A stretch of 64,000 nt of DNA, from the NCBI RefSeq assembly GCF_038446955.1, contig NZ_CP151803.1:6758001-6822000 (forward strand), read 5' to 3'. Of the stretch, positions 1 through 8,877 are shown in pieces (position 1 is the stretch's first letter; the number at the start of each line of letters is the position of its first letter). The position numbers were made by a program, and so were the translations under genes. Under the pieces are notes generated by a model. It ran no database searches, was not told the origin of the DNA, and worked only from the letters and a program-made list of their open reading frames with translations. Origin of the DNA: Pedobacter sp. FW305-3-2-15-E-R2A2. GTDB lineage: Bacteria > Bacteroidota > Bacteroidia > Sphingobacteriales > Sphingobacteriaceae.

Positions 1-418
1 ATTCAATGCCACCTCGGCAATGCCTATGGCAAATGCAGACGTAAGCGCTGTATTGAACAAAATGCAAAATGGAAGCGGAGGAGGCATGATTCAGCTTTCC
101 GGCTCTCAATACCAGTTGAAAATCAATAAAGACAGTGTAGAGGCTTATTTGCCTTATTACGGACGTGCATATACCGCCTCTATGAACCCGGACGATGCCG
201 GCATCAAGTTTAAGTCTAAAAAGTTCAGCTATAAAACGACGAAAAAGAAAAAAGGAGGCTGGGTCATCAACATTTCACCTAAGGATGCCAAAGATGTACA
301 AAACATGACTTTAAGTGTATCTGAAAATGGTTATGCCGTACTCAATGTAAACAGCAACAACAGACAAGCCATCTCTTTCAATGGGGTCATTGCAGCACCC
401 AAAGAAGACAAAAAGTAA
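1..418 (+). CDS. DUF4251 family protein, 5' end outside the window
   Basis: The reading frame is open from base 2 to the stop at 416-418, so the first in-window ATG at 20 is probably internal. The residues present match the DUF4251 family of small exported Bacteroidota proteins, with the pattern SVEAYLPYYGRAY, then KKKGGW and later NGYAVLNVNSNNRQAISFNG near the end. Family members are usually about 170 residues with an N-terminal signal peptide, so roughly the first 30-40 residues should lie upstream. The function of the family is unknown and its members are predicted to be periplasmic or lipid-anchored. It converges on the glutaminyl cyclotransferase-like gene, with one shared hairpin between them. 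Confidence 0.8.
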   Translation, partial: FNATSAMPMANADVSAVLNKMQNGSGGGMIQLSGSQYQLKINKDSVEAYLPYYGRAYTASMNPDDAGIKFKSKKFSYKTTKKKKGGWVINISPKDAKDVQNMTLSVSENGYAVLNVNSNNRQAISFNGVIAAPKEDKK

Positions 419-427
419 CCCATAAAA

Positions 428-462
428 AATCGTCATACCTTGTGAAACAAAGTATGACGATT
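428..462. terminator. Bidirectional hairpin between convergent genes
   Basis: A perfect 11-bp stem (428-438 with 452-462, AATCGTCATAC) lies just after the DUF4251 stop and just before the stop of the minus-strand cyclotransferase gene. It is A-rich on its left side, giving a T-run for the minus strand. It probably ends transcription from both sides. Confidence 0.7.
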
Positions 463-476
463 CTGATTACCAAATC

Positions 477-1580
477 CTATTGTTTAGGACTGATTTTTAC
501 TTCAAACAGATGCGGCCATTTCTTGCCGGTCACAAACAATCTTTTTCCCGCATTATCCCAGGCAATTCCATTCAGGACATTGTTTGCCTGATCCACTTCA
601 TCCTTGTAAAAACCTGCCGGCAAAAGTCCGGTAAAGTCAATTTCCTTTTCTATTACACCAGATTTAGGATCAATCACTACAATCACATTTTTGGTGTATA
701 CGTTCGCGTAAATCTTTCCGTCAATGTATTCCAGTTCGTTTAACTTATCTACAGGCCCTATATTGTTGTAAACCTCTATGGAACTTTCTTCTTTATAATT
801 GTCTTTATTCAGGAACCAGATTTTATTCGTTCCATCAGATTTGATCAGTTGTTTTCCGTCAAAGCACAAGCCCCAGCCTTCCATGCTCGACTGATAAGGA
901 AAAGTAGAAAGTTGTTTAAATGATTTCGAGTCAAATACCAGACCCAACCTGTTCTGCCAGGTCAGCATTACCACCTTATCACCAACCAGGCTGGAACCTT
1001 CGCCAAAATACTGATCGTCAAGTTTAGTTTGCTGCAACACCTTTCCGGATTTAACATCTACCCATCTTACCGTAGAATGTTCTTCCTGACCCGTACTTTC
1101 CAGAAATTTTCCTCCGTGATATTCCAATCCCTGTGTATAGGCAGAGGTATCATGCGGAAATGTATTCACGATCTTATAGGTATATTGAACCGGCTTTACC
1201 GAAGATTTCAACTCAATATTGATGGTCAGCGTATCTTTCTTCCCATCGGCTTCTACCACTGCTGTGATCAGCTTATAGCCCAGGCTAAGACCAGCAGTAC
1301 TTACCGCAACAGGTTCCCCGTTATTTTTTGATCCTACCGCTTTTCCATCCAGGGTATAAGTAGCCGAGGTAATGCTTTTCCCTGCAGGCACATCCAGTGC
1401 GATTTTAACTTCATCACCCAGGCCAAATGACTGTCCCTGTTCCGGAAATTTAAATCCCACACTTGCGCCAGAAGAGCCGGTGTCTTTACAGGAAATGATC
1501 AGTGAAATGCCTGATAGTACCACTACTGCCAGGACTAACTTAGATAGGTTAATGATTTTTTTAACTTGGCCAGAATGCAT
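477..1580 (-). CDS. Glutaminyl-peptide cyclotransferase-like lipoprotein
   Basis: The protein (367 aa from the chosen start) has a lipoprotein signal ending at Cys31 (LIISC). An Ig-like beta domain spans about 40-125 and a bacterial/plant-type glutamine cyclotransferase beta-propeller spans about 131-367, with AYTQGLE at 147-153, GEGSS and GWGLCFDG. Such enzymes convert N-terminal glutamine of peptides to pyroglutamate; here it would act in the periplasm or on the outer membrane. A longer frame opens at 1640, but the ATG at 1580 puts a normal lipoprotein signal at the N terminus and overlaps the yraN stop by 20 bases, which suggests translational coupling. It is the last gene of the dnaG-yraN run. 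The cyclotransferase assignment is firm at fold level; the substrate is not known. Confidence 0.85.
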   Translation of the reverse strand: MHSGQVKKIINLSKLVLAVVVLSGISLIISCKDTGSSGASVGFKFPEQGQSFGLGDEVKIALDVPAGKSITSATYTLDGKAVGSKNNGEPVAVSTAGLSLGYKLITAVVEADGKKDTLTINIELKSSVKPVQYTYKIVNTFPHDTSAYTQGLEYHGGKFLESTGQEEHSTVRWVDVKSGKVLQQTKLDDQYFGEGSSLVGDKVVMLTWQNRLGLVFDSKSFKQLSTFPYQSSMEGWGLCFDGKQLIKSDGTNKIWFLNKDNYKEESSIEVYNNIGPVDKLNELEYIDGKIYANVYTKNVIVVIDPKSGVIEKEIDFTGLLPAGFYKDEVDQANNVLNGIAWDNAGKRLFVTGKKWPHLFEVKISPKQ

Positions 1581-1923
1581 CTTCAATATGATTAATTTTA
1601 TAAAGGTCTTTATTTTCGAAAACAATTGCAATAATATCAAAACGAACCTCTCCCTGATGGTTCTTCATTTCTATGTAGGCAGCAGAAGCAAACTCGAGTT
1701 GCTTTTCCTTTTTCCGGTCTACAAAATCTTCCGGGTGTCCGTAATCTGTAGAAGTCCGCGTTTTTACTTCCACAAAGATCAGCTTTCCACCCTGTTCAGC
1801 TATAACGTCAACTTCCGCCCTGGCGTATTTCCAGTTTACATTTAAAATGCGGTATCCTGCATTTTCCAGATATTCCCTGGCGATCCCTTCACCACGCTTT
1901 CCGAGCTCGTTGTGTACTGCCAT
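1561..1923 (-). CDS. YraN/UPF0102 family nuclease-like protein
   Basis: A 120-residue protein of the YraN (UPF0102) family, whose fold resembles Holliday-junction and restriction endonucleases. The N terminus shows the family pattern GKRGEGIAREYLE, followed by AEVDVIAE and IFVEVKTR, which place the acidic and lysine residues of a PD-(D/E)XK-like core. No biochemical role is established for the family. Its start codon directly follows the dnaG stop (the stop begins at 1924), so the two are almost certainly co-transcribed. Its 3' end overlaps the cyclotransferase start by 20 bases. Confidence 0.9.
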   Translation of the reverse strand: MAVHNELGKRGEGIAREYLENAGYRILNVNWKYARAEVDVIAEQGGKLIFVEVKTRTSTDYGHPEDFVDRKKEKQLEFASAAYIEMKNHQGEVRFDIIAIVFENKDLYKINHIEDAFWPS

Positions 1924-3921
1924 TTATTTTAAGATCACCGTTCCCAGGAACTTTGAAATCTCTTTCTCCACACCCTTGATAAAGATAAATCTTTGCATCA
2001 GAATCTCCTGATTTACCGGATCTGTTTCTGTTTTAAGCTCTTTGGCAATGTCCATTAACATCCTGGCTACCTTTCCCTTTTTCAGGTGATACAATCCACC
2101 AAGAATGGTCGCTTTCAGATTGATACTTTCGTCGCGAACATAGATGTTGTGCTTATTGTACCAGTTCTCACTCAGGGAATAAGGGGAGGTAGAAAGGGTA
2201 ATCGCAAGCTCTGCAATCTTCCGGTCTTCATTATTGATAAACTGGCTGGCCACCGGCAAATGTCCATTCTCTATTTCATCCCGGTAGGTATCAATGACCT
2301 TTTTGCAAAGCTCATCCTGAAAACTCACATCTGCCAGGTTTTGCATGATAAAAGAACCGATATACATGTTATCGATCTTGTCCCAGCTCACCAGTTCATG
2401 TCCGTAAGCCAGTAAAAGTCTGATGATCTCCTGCTCCTGCAGCAAGTCATTTTCTTCCGCAACAGGCGCTTCAATAAATTCCGAAGCAGAATCCGGATTT
2501 TCAAACAGGTTATCAGGAGGTCCGTCGGGATAAGGCTGATATTGATTTTGTCCCTGGTTCTGTTGCTGAAAGGAAGATGATCCCTGCCCTTGTGAGCCAC
2601 CAGAAGATTTTTTGAATTTAGCAACCCTGATCTTATTGAGTTCAGAGAGTAAAATCCGCTCTTCTACCTGTAGTAAACCACTGCATTCCCGGATAAAGAT
2701 CGAAGCCTTAATGTCGTCCGGAATTTTAGCGATACTCTCTACGATATCCCTGATAATGCCAGCCCTTTTGATCGGATCAGAACCTGCTTCTTTCAGCAGA
2801 ATGCTGGCTTTATACAGGATAAAATCTTTCCGGTTGTTCTCTATGTATTTTTTGAACTCACCTGAACCCACATGGTGCATGTAAGAATCCGGATCATGAC
2901 CATCCGGAAACAGCACGACCTTAACGTTCAGGCCTTCTTCCAGGATCATGTCCAGTCCACGTAACGAGGCCTTGATTCCCGCAGCATCCCCATCGTAAAG
3001 AATGGTTACATTCTGAGAGAAACGACCGATCAGACGGATCTGCTCTGTCGTTAATGAGGTACCCGAAGAGGCTACTACATTTTCAATCCCTGCCTGGTGT
3101 ACCGCGAGCACATCCGCATATCCTTCTACCAGATAACAGTTATCCGTATCTCTGATTGCCTTTTTAGCGTGAAATAAGCCATAAAGTACATTCGACTTAT
3201 GGTAGATGTCACTTTCAGGAGAGTTAACGTATTTAGGGACGTTTTTATCCGTTTTCAGGGTCCTTCCGCCAAAACCAATCACCCTGCCGGTGAAGTTATG
3301 GATCGGGAACATTACCCGCCCCCTGAATCTGTCGTACAGTTTGCCCTTATCATTTCTGATCGACAAGCCTGTTTTCTCCAGATATTCTTCTTTATGCCCT
3401 GCTGCAAGGGCACTTTGAATCAAGGCGTCCCAGACATCCGGGGAATAACCCAGCTGGAATTTCTTAACGATATCTTCCCTGAACCCGCGCTCTTTAAAAT
3501 AGCTTAAACCGATTGCCCGGCCCTGCTCACCCGCCCACATTTCATTGGCAAAATAACTTGCCGCATATTCTGAAACGATGTAAAGACTTTCTCTTGCATT
3601 CTGCGCCTCGATGTTTTGGGGCGACTGCACTGTTTCCTCAACCTCAATATTGTACTTCTGAGCGAGGAACTTTAAAGCTTCCGGATAGGAATACTTTTCA
3701 TGGTCCATGATAAAATGGACCGAATCACCACCTTTACCACAACCGAAACACTTGTAAATCCCTTTGGCCACAGAAACGTGGAAAGAGGGCGTTTTCTCAT
3801 TGTGAAAAGGGCAATTCCCAATCAAGCTGGTACCACGTTTTTTTAAAGACACAAAATCACCGACAACCTCCTCAATACGGACGGTTTCCATGATTTTGGT
3901 TATGGTATCGTGGTTAATCAT
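1924..3921 (-). CDS. dnaG: DNA primase DnaG
   Basis: DnaG makes RNA primers for lagging-strand replication and is recruited by the DnaB helicase. The 665-residue protein shows the CHC2 zinc finger (Cys37, His40, Cys58, Cys61), the catalytic core with EGYADV, the TOPRIM acidic cluster YDGDAAG and DGHDPD, and a C-terminal helicase-interacting region. A Gln/Ser/Gly-rich linker (about 435-465) separates core and C-terminal domain. Length is typical for Bacteroidota. It is followed with no gap by yraN; the SGNH hydrolase ends 72 bases upstream, so it may have its own promoter in that short AT-rich gap, although I do not see a clear one. Confidence 0.97.
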   Translation of the reverse strand: MINHDTITKIMETVRIEEVVGDFVSLKKRGTSLIGNCPFHNEKTPSFHVSVAKGIYKCFGCGKGGDSVHFIMDHEKYSYPEALKFLAQKYNIEVEETVQSPQNIEAQNARESLYIVSEYAASYFANEMWAGEQGRAIGLSYFKERGFREDIVKKFQLGYSPDVWDALIQSALAAGHKEEYLEKTGLSIRNDKGKLYDRFRGRVMFPIHNFTGRVIGFGGRTLKTDKNVPKYVNSPESDIYHKSNVLYGLFHAKKAIRDTDNCYLVEGYADVLAVHQAGIENVVASSGTSLTTEQIRLIGRFSQNVTILYDGDAAGIKASLRGLDMILEEGLNVKVVLFPDGHDPDSYMHHVGSGEFKKYIENNRKDFILYKASILLKEAGSDPIKRAGIIRDIVESIAKIPDDIKASIFIRECSGLLQVEERILLSELNKIRVAKFKKSSGGSQGQGSSSFQQQNQGQNQYQPYPDGPPDNLFENPDSASEFIEAPVAEENDLLQEQEIIRLLLAYGHELVSWDKIDNMYIGSFIMQNLADVSFQDELCKKVIDTYRDEIENGHLPVASQFINNEDRKIAELAITLSTSPYSLSENWYNKHNIYVRDESINLKATILGGLYHLKKGKVARMLMDIAKELKTETDPVNQEILMQRFIFIKGVEKEISKFLGTVILK

Positions 3922-3993
3922 TATCTGTTGTTTTATTTTCTCTTTCTCTCATCACCCTGATTAAGACCTTCCTGATCTATGCCAGATTAATTT

Positions 3994-4659
3994 TTATTTT
4001 ACAAGTGGCAGTAATGCTTCTGCCAGGGTCTGATTTCCTTTATCGTTCAAATGTACACCATCTGTCGTTAATATCCCTTTGGCGAGATCTTCCGCATTAT
4101 GTTGCGCTCCGTAAGTTTTAAACAATGTTCTAAGGTCACACAGCGGCAATTTATTTTTAACAGCCAGATCCCTTATTGCGGCAGAATATTTGTCCAGGTC
4201 AGCATCCATCTCATTTGCACCATTTTTTTTCTCTCCGATCACAGCTGGGGTGCATAAGACCACCTTTGCCCCACCGCCTTGAATCTTGTTGATCAATGCC
4301 TGATAAAAAGAAATAAACTTATCATAATCCGTTCCAGTATGCATGGATTGTTTATGCCATACGTCATTCACCCCGATATAGATCACCACCAGGTCTGGCT
4401 TTTTAACCAGCACATCCTGTTCCATTCTTAAATAAAGATCATATACCTTATTTCCACCAATTCCGGCACCAATCACTTCATATTTTGAAGGATCCAGTGC
4501 TTTACTGATCAGGTCTACATATCCACCGGGAGCAACCCCCATTTGGGTGATAGAATCACCAAAAAAAATAATCTTTTTAGGCTTCATATTCATTGAAGTA
4601 AATAAGATAAGCAGCGCAAATGGCGCCAGCAGAAGGCTTAGTTTTTGAAATGCTTTCAT
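3994..4659 (-). CDS. SGNH/GDSL-family hydrolase
   Basis: This 221-residue protein has an N-terminal hydrophobic signal segment and the SGNH esterase blocks in order: GDS (Ser36 as nucleophile) in IFFGDSITQ, GIGGN, GVNDVW, and the C-terminal DGVHLND carrying the catalytic Asp and His. These enzymes remove acyl groups from lipids, sugars or polysaccharides; the export signal points to a periplasmic or extracellular substrate. It starts 5 bases after the stop of the beta-lactamase-like gene, so both are likely in one mRNA. The substrate cannot be read from sequence. Confidence 0.9.
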   Translation of the reverse strand: MKAFQKLSLLLAPFALLILFTSMNMKPKKIIFFGDSITQMGVAPGGYVDLISKALDPSKYEVIGAGIGGNKVYDLYLRMEQDVLVKKPDLVVIYIGVNDVWHKQSMHTGTDYDKFISFYQALINKIQGGGAKVVLCTPAVIGEKKNGANEMDADLDKYSAAIRDLAVKNKLPLCDLRTLFKTYGAQHNAEDLAKGILTTDGVHLNDKGNQTLAEALLPLVK

Positions 4660-4664
4660 TGTTT

Positions 4665-6218
4665 TTATTTTTTAACAGACCGTGTGAAATCAAGGTCCTG
4701 AAAATCGTAACTAAAATCTGTTGCAGGAGAAACGGCTTCCATTTTTATACCCGAAGCCTTTCCATCTTTACCAAGGGAGAAAATCACAAAAGCATCTGCA
4801 TGCATGCTTCGGTCCGTCCATTTTGCCACAAAGGTATTCCCCTTATAAAAAGCCATTTGTCCGCCAAGTTTTGGAGAATTTACCGATTGGAAGAAAAGCT
4901 TATTTCCCTGATTTTTAATCGTCACCTCTCCAAACCAGGGATCTGTAAAAGAACCTTCATAATTGCTCAGGTCTACTTTCTGCGTACTCTTTTTCATTTC
5001 CGCAGTAATATCTGCCCAGATCTGATCGGTTATCTTTTTATCTTCAGCCTCATTGGTTACAACATTCGCTTTATAGGCAGCGATCCGATCTTTCCCTTTA
5101 ATCCCGAAATAACCATCTTTGATCGTATTCGTGATGGCAGAAAAAGCAGCGCCACTCTCCTGATTGGTCAGTACGATGATCCCTAGTTTTAACTCCGGAA
5201 TTAAAGTCACCTGTGTAACGATCCCACTCAGGCCTCCGGTATGAGAAACCTGAAGTTTCCCATTTACTAAGTTCAAAAACCAGCCCAGTCCGTAGCTGCT
5301 AAAAGAAGACCCTGCTATAATTGTTTGCGGGCTCCACATTTCCTCATGCACTGCTGTACTGAATAGCTTTGTATTTAAATCCTGACCGTATTTACCACCA
5401 TTCATCTGCATGATTGCCCATTTGCTCATTTCCGTCACATTCGACCAGATTCCACCCGCAGCATTCGAAATCTCCGGAAAGCCTTTACTGATCACCGTTA
5501 ATTTCCCGTCAATGGAGGTATGTGCATCTATAGAATTGTTTTTATCTTTCAACCTTGGGTAATCGGCAGCACTTTGACTCATTCCAATCGGGCGCATGAT
5601 TCTGGTTTCCATAAAGTCTTCCCAGCTCATTCCCGATACTTTTGCCAGCACTTCCCCGGCTACAATATACAACAGGTTATCGTAATCAAATTTCGTTCTG
5701 AATCCGGAAACTGGTTTCAGGTAACGCATGTTATGAATCAGCTCCGCTTTAGTCACCCGGTTTGAATCCGGAAAAATCATCAGGTCTCCTGCTCCCAGGC
5801 TCAATCCACTGCGGTGCGTTAACAGATCCCTTACGGTAAACTCCTGCGTTACATACGGATTATACAACTTAAAGCCGGGAATGATATCCACTACTTTATC
5901 GTCCCATTTCAGCTTTCCTTCATCCACCAGTATACCCAAACCCGCGGCGGTAAAAGCCTTGCTATTGGAAGCGATTCCAAAAAAAGTATTTTCATTTACC
6001 GGCTCCTTTGTACGCAGCGAACGAAGTCCATATCCTTTAGAATGAATTACTTTTCCATCTTTTACAATGGCTACTGCAATTCCCGGAACATTAAAGGTTT
6101 TGAGCGTTTTTTCCACCAGGCTATCCACCTGTTTATCATTGAGGACCTGTGCATTTACGGGAGTTACCCCTACCATCAAAAGCAAACATACCGGAATCAG
6201 GAAGCTGAGTTTATTCAT
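4665..6218 (-). CDS. Class C beta-lactamase-related serine hydrolase with C-terminal extension
   Basis: A 517-residue exported protein with a signal peptide (about 1-23, ending VNAQ). The penicillin-binding/AmpC fold carries SxxK (Ser84, Lys87), YxN (Tyr179, Asn181) and HTGG as the KTG equivalent. After about residue 390 comes an extra beta-rich domain like the DUF3471-type C-terminal domains of this group. Such proteins are mainly D-aminopeptidases, esterases or peptidoglycan-related hydrolases, and only some hydrolyse beta-lactams, so resistance should not be assumed. It lies between an exported protein of unknown function and an SGNH hydrolase, with 10- and 5-base gaps. Confidence 0.88.
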   Translation of the reverse strand: MNKLSFLIPVCLLLMVGVTPVNAQVLNDKQVDSLVEKTLKTFNVPGIAVAIVKDGKVIHSKGYGLRSLRTKEPVNENTFFGIASNSKAFTAAGLGILVDEGKLKWDDKVVDIIPGFKLYNPYVTQEFTVRDLLTHRSGLSLGAGDLMIFPDSNRVTKAELIHNMRYLKPVSGFRTKFDYDNLLYIVAGEVLAKVSGMSWEDFMETRIMRPIGMSQSAADYPRLKDKNNSIDAHTSIDGKLTVISKGFPEISNAAGGIWSNVTEMSKWAIMQMNGGKYGQDLNTKLFSTAVHEEMWSPQTIIAGSSFSSYGLGWFLNLVNGKLQVSHTGGLSGIVTQVTLIPELKLGIIVLTNQESGAAFSAITNTIKDGYFGIKGKDRIAAYKANVVTNEAEDKKITDQIWADITAEMKKSTQKVDLSNYEGSFTDPWFGEVTIKNQGNKLFFQSVNSPKLGGQMAFYKGNTFVAKWTDRSMHADAFVIFSLGKDGKASGIKMEAVSPATDFSYDFQDLDFTRSVKK

Positions 6219-6228
6219 GAAAATAAAG

Positions 6229-7173
6229 TTAACGTTTTTCGCTTTGATAGTCTTTATGAACGATTAAAAAGCTTGCTCGTTCCTCCTTTTTAAAAGGATA
6301 ATCCCAATTCCCCTGGTAAGAGATCTTGCTGGGTAGTTTCTCCCCCTCAAAATAGCTCATTTCGATATTCATCTGTACATCAAAATCAAACAGCATATTG
6401 CTGTATTTCATGTCCACATAGCGGCCCAGAATCTCAAAATTTCTTTTATCAAAAATGGTCGTCAGCTCTTTGATCATCAGGCCATCTTTAGTTCCGTTAC
6501 TGAGGTCAGGCTTCACCTTCACTTTAAACCAGTATACCGGAATAGAATCCAGATAAGTTCCGCTATAATAGCTGTAATCATAATACTGACGCATATTTGC
6601 CGTAAAGATCTGGGTTTTACTTCCTATAAAAGGTAATCCTTTAATCGGTCTGCCCGGGGCAAAGATCAATGTTTTTAGCTTACTCTTATAGCTCTCATTG
6701 CTTTCTCCTCCCTTCCCTGTCGTCATTGGTCCTTCCGCAACAAATTCCGAATTGTAAGCATTCATAAAGATGTAATCGAACATCTCTATCGTATACAACT
6801 GGTACTTGCCATTTTTTTTATACACCTTTCCCGTATCCTGTTTAACCAGGTATTCCATTTTAACCGGACCAGAAGGGTGATGTTTGATTTTCCGGTAAAT
6901 CTTACCGTCTACCTTATTTTTCTTGTTATAGGTAAAGATTCTGTTTTCAGCAATAAAACCATACTTCTTCATATTCCGGAACGCCTGATAAAAGCTGTTA
7001 TCCGTGATGATCGCATTGATGAAGGTCTCCACACCGAATTTCTGGGCAGTGATGTTCACAGCCGAATCCAGCTGAATCGTCTTGATCGTATCCGGATTAA
7101 AGCGGACGATTTCCTGACCTGAGTTTTTTAAATAACAGAGGACAAAAACAACCAGTAACCCAATTTTCTTCAT
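6229..7173 (-). CDS. Exported protein of unknown function
   Basis: I do not recognise a named family. The protein (314 aa) starts with a signal peptide (MKKIGLLVVFVLCY, cleavage near SGQE) and continues as a mostly beta-rich, tyrosine- and lysine-rich globular domain without transmembrane segments, so a periplasmic or outer-membrane-associated location is likely. A GTG upstream at 7180-7182 extends the frame by three codons, but the ATG at 7173 gives a standard signal peptide and lies 10 bases after the M20 stop. The upstream gap and the 10-base gap to the beta-lactamase-like gene place it inside the operon. Confidence 0.8.
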   Translation of the reverse strand: MKKIGLLVVFVLCYLKNSGQEIVRFNPDTIKTIQLDSAVNITAQKFGVETFINAIITDNSFYQAFRNMKKYGFIAENRIFTYNKKNKVDGKIYRKIKHHPSGPVKMEYLVKQDTGKVYKKNGKYQLYTIEMFDYIFMNAYNSEFVAEGPMTTGKGGESNESYKSKLKTLIFAPGRPIKGLPFIGSKTQIFTANMRQYYDYSYYSGTYLDSIPVYWFKVKVKPDLSNGTKDGLMIKELTTIFDKRNFEILGRYVDMKYSNMLFDFDVQMNIEMSYFEGEKLPSKISYQGNWDYPFKKEERASFLIVHKDYQSEKR

Positions 7174-7183
7174 TTGAAGCACC

Positions 7184-8371
7184 CTAATTTCCCAATTGTT
7201 TTAACGCGATATAAGCCATTAAGCCTGTTGACAGCTTTAGCGCATCTTCATCAATATCAAAATTTGGTGTATGTACCGAATAACTCGTTCCTTTTTCCTT
7301 ATTTCCTGTTCCTAACCTGTAGAAACAAGCATCTGTTACCTGAGAATAGTAAGCAAAATCTTCTGCTGCCATCCAGATGTCCAGGTCCAGTACATTCTCT
7401 TTACCCAGGTAATCCTCCGCATACAAACGGGCATTGTCGCTTAGTTTTTCTTCGTTGATCAGATATGGATAACCGTTCATGATGTTGAAATCACAACTTC
7501 CCCCCATACTCTCCGCAATACCTTCCGCCATTTTCTTCATCAGCTTTTTAGCTTCTTTACGCCAATCCTCATTCAATGTTCTGAAAGTACCTTCCATTTT
7601 CACTTCATTCGGAATGATGTTCGTCGCACCATTGGCCTGTACCTTTCCAAAAGAAAGTACCGAAGGTAAACGTGGGTCGGCATTTCTGCTGACAATCTGT
7701 TGCAAAGCCACTACAATATGCGCTGCAATCAATACCGGGTCAATATTCTGATGAGGCTGGGCACCATGTCCGCCTTTACCATGTACCGTCACATATAATT
7801 CATCTGTAGAAGCCATATAAATACCTGAGCGGAAGCCAACCTTCCCTGCATCGATCAATGGCATCACATGCTGTCCGATGATCGCCTGAGGCTTAGGATT
7901 CTCCAAAACCCCTTCTTTGATCATGATACTTGCTCCACCTGGCAATACTTCTTCTCCCGGCTGGAAGATCAGTTTGATCTTTCCGGCAAATTCTGCTTTC
8001 ATGCTGTTCAGGATATAAGCAGTTCCCAGTAAAGAAGAACTGTGTACATCATGGCCGCAGGCATGCATCACACCCGTATTTTTAGATACATAAGGTTTAT
8101 CGTTGGCTTCAATGATCGGAAGCGCATCCATATCTGCGCGAAGTGCGACAATCTTATCGGAAGGGATACCTCCTTCGATGAGGCCGACTACACCAGTATT
8201 TGCCATCTCCGTATAAGGGATTCCCCATTCTTCCAAATGCTGTTTGATAAAAGCAGAAGTTTCAAACTCTTTAAAGGAAAGTTCAGGATTGGCATGAATG
8301 TGCTGACGATAGCCTCTTACCTGTTCAAATATGTCAGCCGAAAGGCTTTGGATCTTATCTTTAATTGTCAT
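7184..8371 (-). CDS. M20-family metallo-amidohydrolase
   Basis: This 395-residue protein belongs to the M20D amidohydrolases (hippurate hydrolase/N-acyl-amino-acid amidohydrolase type). Metal ligands are visible in MHACGHDVH (Cys105, His107) and in GEE at 139-141, with a further ligand near DFAYYSQ; a small dimerisation domain lies in the middle (about 185-300). It removes acyl groups from amino acids in the cytosol, with no signal peptide. Its ATG lies within the last codons of the upstream SPOR gene (11-base overlap), which suggests coupled translation. Position among cell-wall-type hydrolases hints at peptide or acyl-amino-acid recycling, but that is inference. Confidence 0.92.
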   Translation of the reverse strand: MTIKDKIQSLSADIFEQVRGYRQHIHANPELSFKEFETSAFIKQHLEEWGIPYTEMANTGVVGLIEGGIPSDKIVALRADMDALPIIEANDKPYVSKNTGVMHACGHDVHSSSLLGTAYILNSMKAEFAGKIKLIFQPGEEVLPGGASIMIKEGVLENPKPQAIIGQHVMPLIDAGKVGFRSGIYMASTDELYVTVHGKGGHGAQPHQNIDPVLIAAHIVVALQQIVSRNADPRLPSVLSFGKVQANGATNIIPNEVKMEGTFRTLNEDWRKEAKKLMKKMAEGIAESMGGSCDFNIMNGYPYLINEEKLSDNARLYAEDYLGKENVLDLDIWMAAEDFAYYSQVTDACFYRLGTGNKEKGTSYSVHTPNFDIDEDALKLSTGLMAYIALKQLGN

Positions 8372-8807
8372 TGCTGTAATCTAAGTTAGGGGCATTGATT
8401 TTCTCTCTGAAAATAAACAAGGTCGGGAACATTGGTTTCAGTTCATTTAAGAGACGCTGGGCTTCCAGTCTCGTTCTAAAATCACCTACACGCAAATAAT
8501 AATTCGGTTCCTTATAGGTAATATAAGTATTCAGTGAGGAGTAGCTGGATCTGAAACGTGCCTGTTCAGTAAACACTTTACGTCTGTCTGAGCCATAGAA
8601 TATCTGCACCCGATATCCCATTTGGGAAACGATGGCCGAAGATGGCTTCCCCGTCGCAATTACGGCGGTAGATTTCGTATTTAAAGCAATACGTTTGGCA
8701 ATCAGGCTGTCGATCATTGGATCTTTAACAATCTTCACATGACCTTTGTCCTGAGCAAACAGGGCAATGGAAAAACAACAAAATATACCGGTAATTAATA
8801 TTTTCAT
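8361..8807 (-). CDS. Small secreted SPOR-domain protein
   Basis: A 148-residue protein with a signal peptide (MKILITGIFCCFSIALFAQ). Its C-terminal half has the SPOR pattern: GYRVQIFYGSDRRK, the tail YYLRVGDF and an arginine-rich helix RTRLEAQRLLNEL. SPOR domains bind denuded peptidoglycan glycan strands, usually at division sites. The frame extends upstream to 8858, but the ATG at 8807 starts exactly at the signal peptide and the extra residues would overlap the secA terminator. It overlaps the M20 gene by 11 bases and heads the minus-strand operon. Confidence 0.85.
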   Translation of the reverse strand: MKILITGIFCCFSIALFAQDKGHVKIVKDPMIDSLIAKRIALNTKSTAVIATGKPSSAIVSQMGYRVQIFYGSDRRKVFTEQARFRSSYSSLNTYITYKEPNYYLRVGDFRTRLEAQRLLNELKPMFPTLFIFREKINAPNLDYSNDN

Positions 8808-8817
8808 GAAATGGCTT

Positions 8818-8861
8818 AAAAAAAAGAATGCCGAATTTTTTGTTACAAAAATCGGCATTCT
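8818..8861 (-). terminator. Rho-independent terminator of secA
   Basis: On the minus strand a 10-bp stem (8852-8861 with 8825-8834, AGAATGCCGA) extended by a T/A-rich inner stem is followed by a run of eight T residues. It sits 16 bases beyond the secA stop, before the SPOR gene. Confidence 0.85.
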
Positions 8862-8877
8862 ATATGTGTATTACAAA

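Noticed and set aside
4665..6218. Antibiotic-resistance beta-lactamase.
   Set aside because: The motifs show the fold only, and most proteins of this kind are esterases or peptidases. No resistance claim is made.
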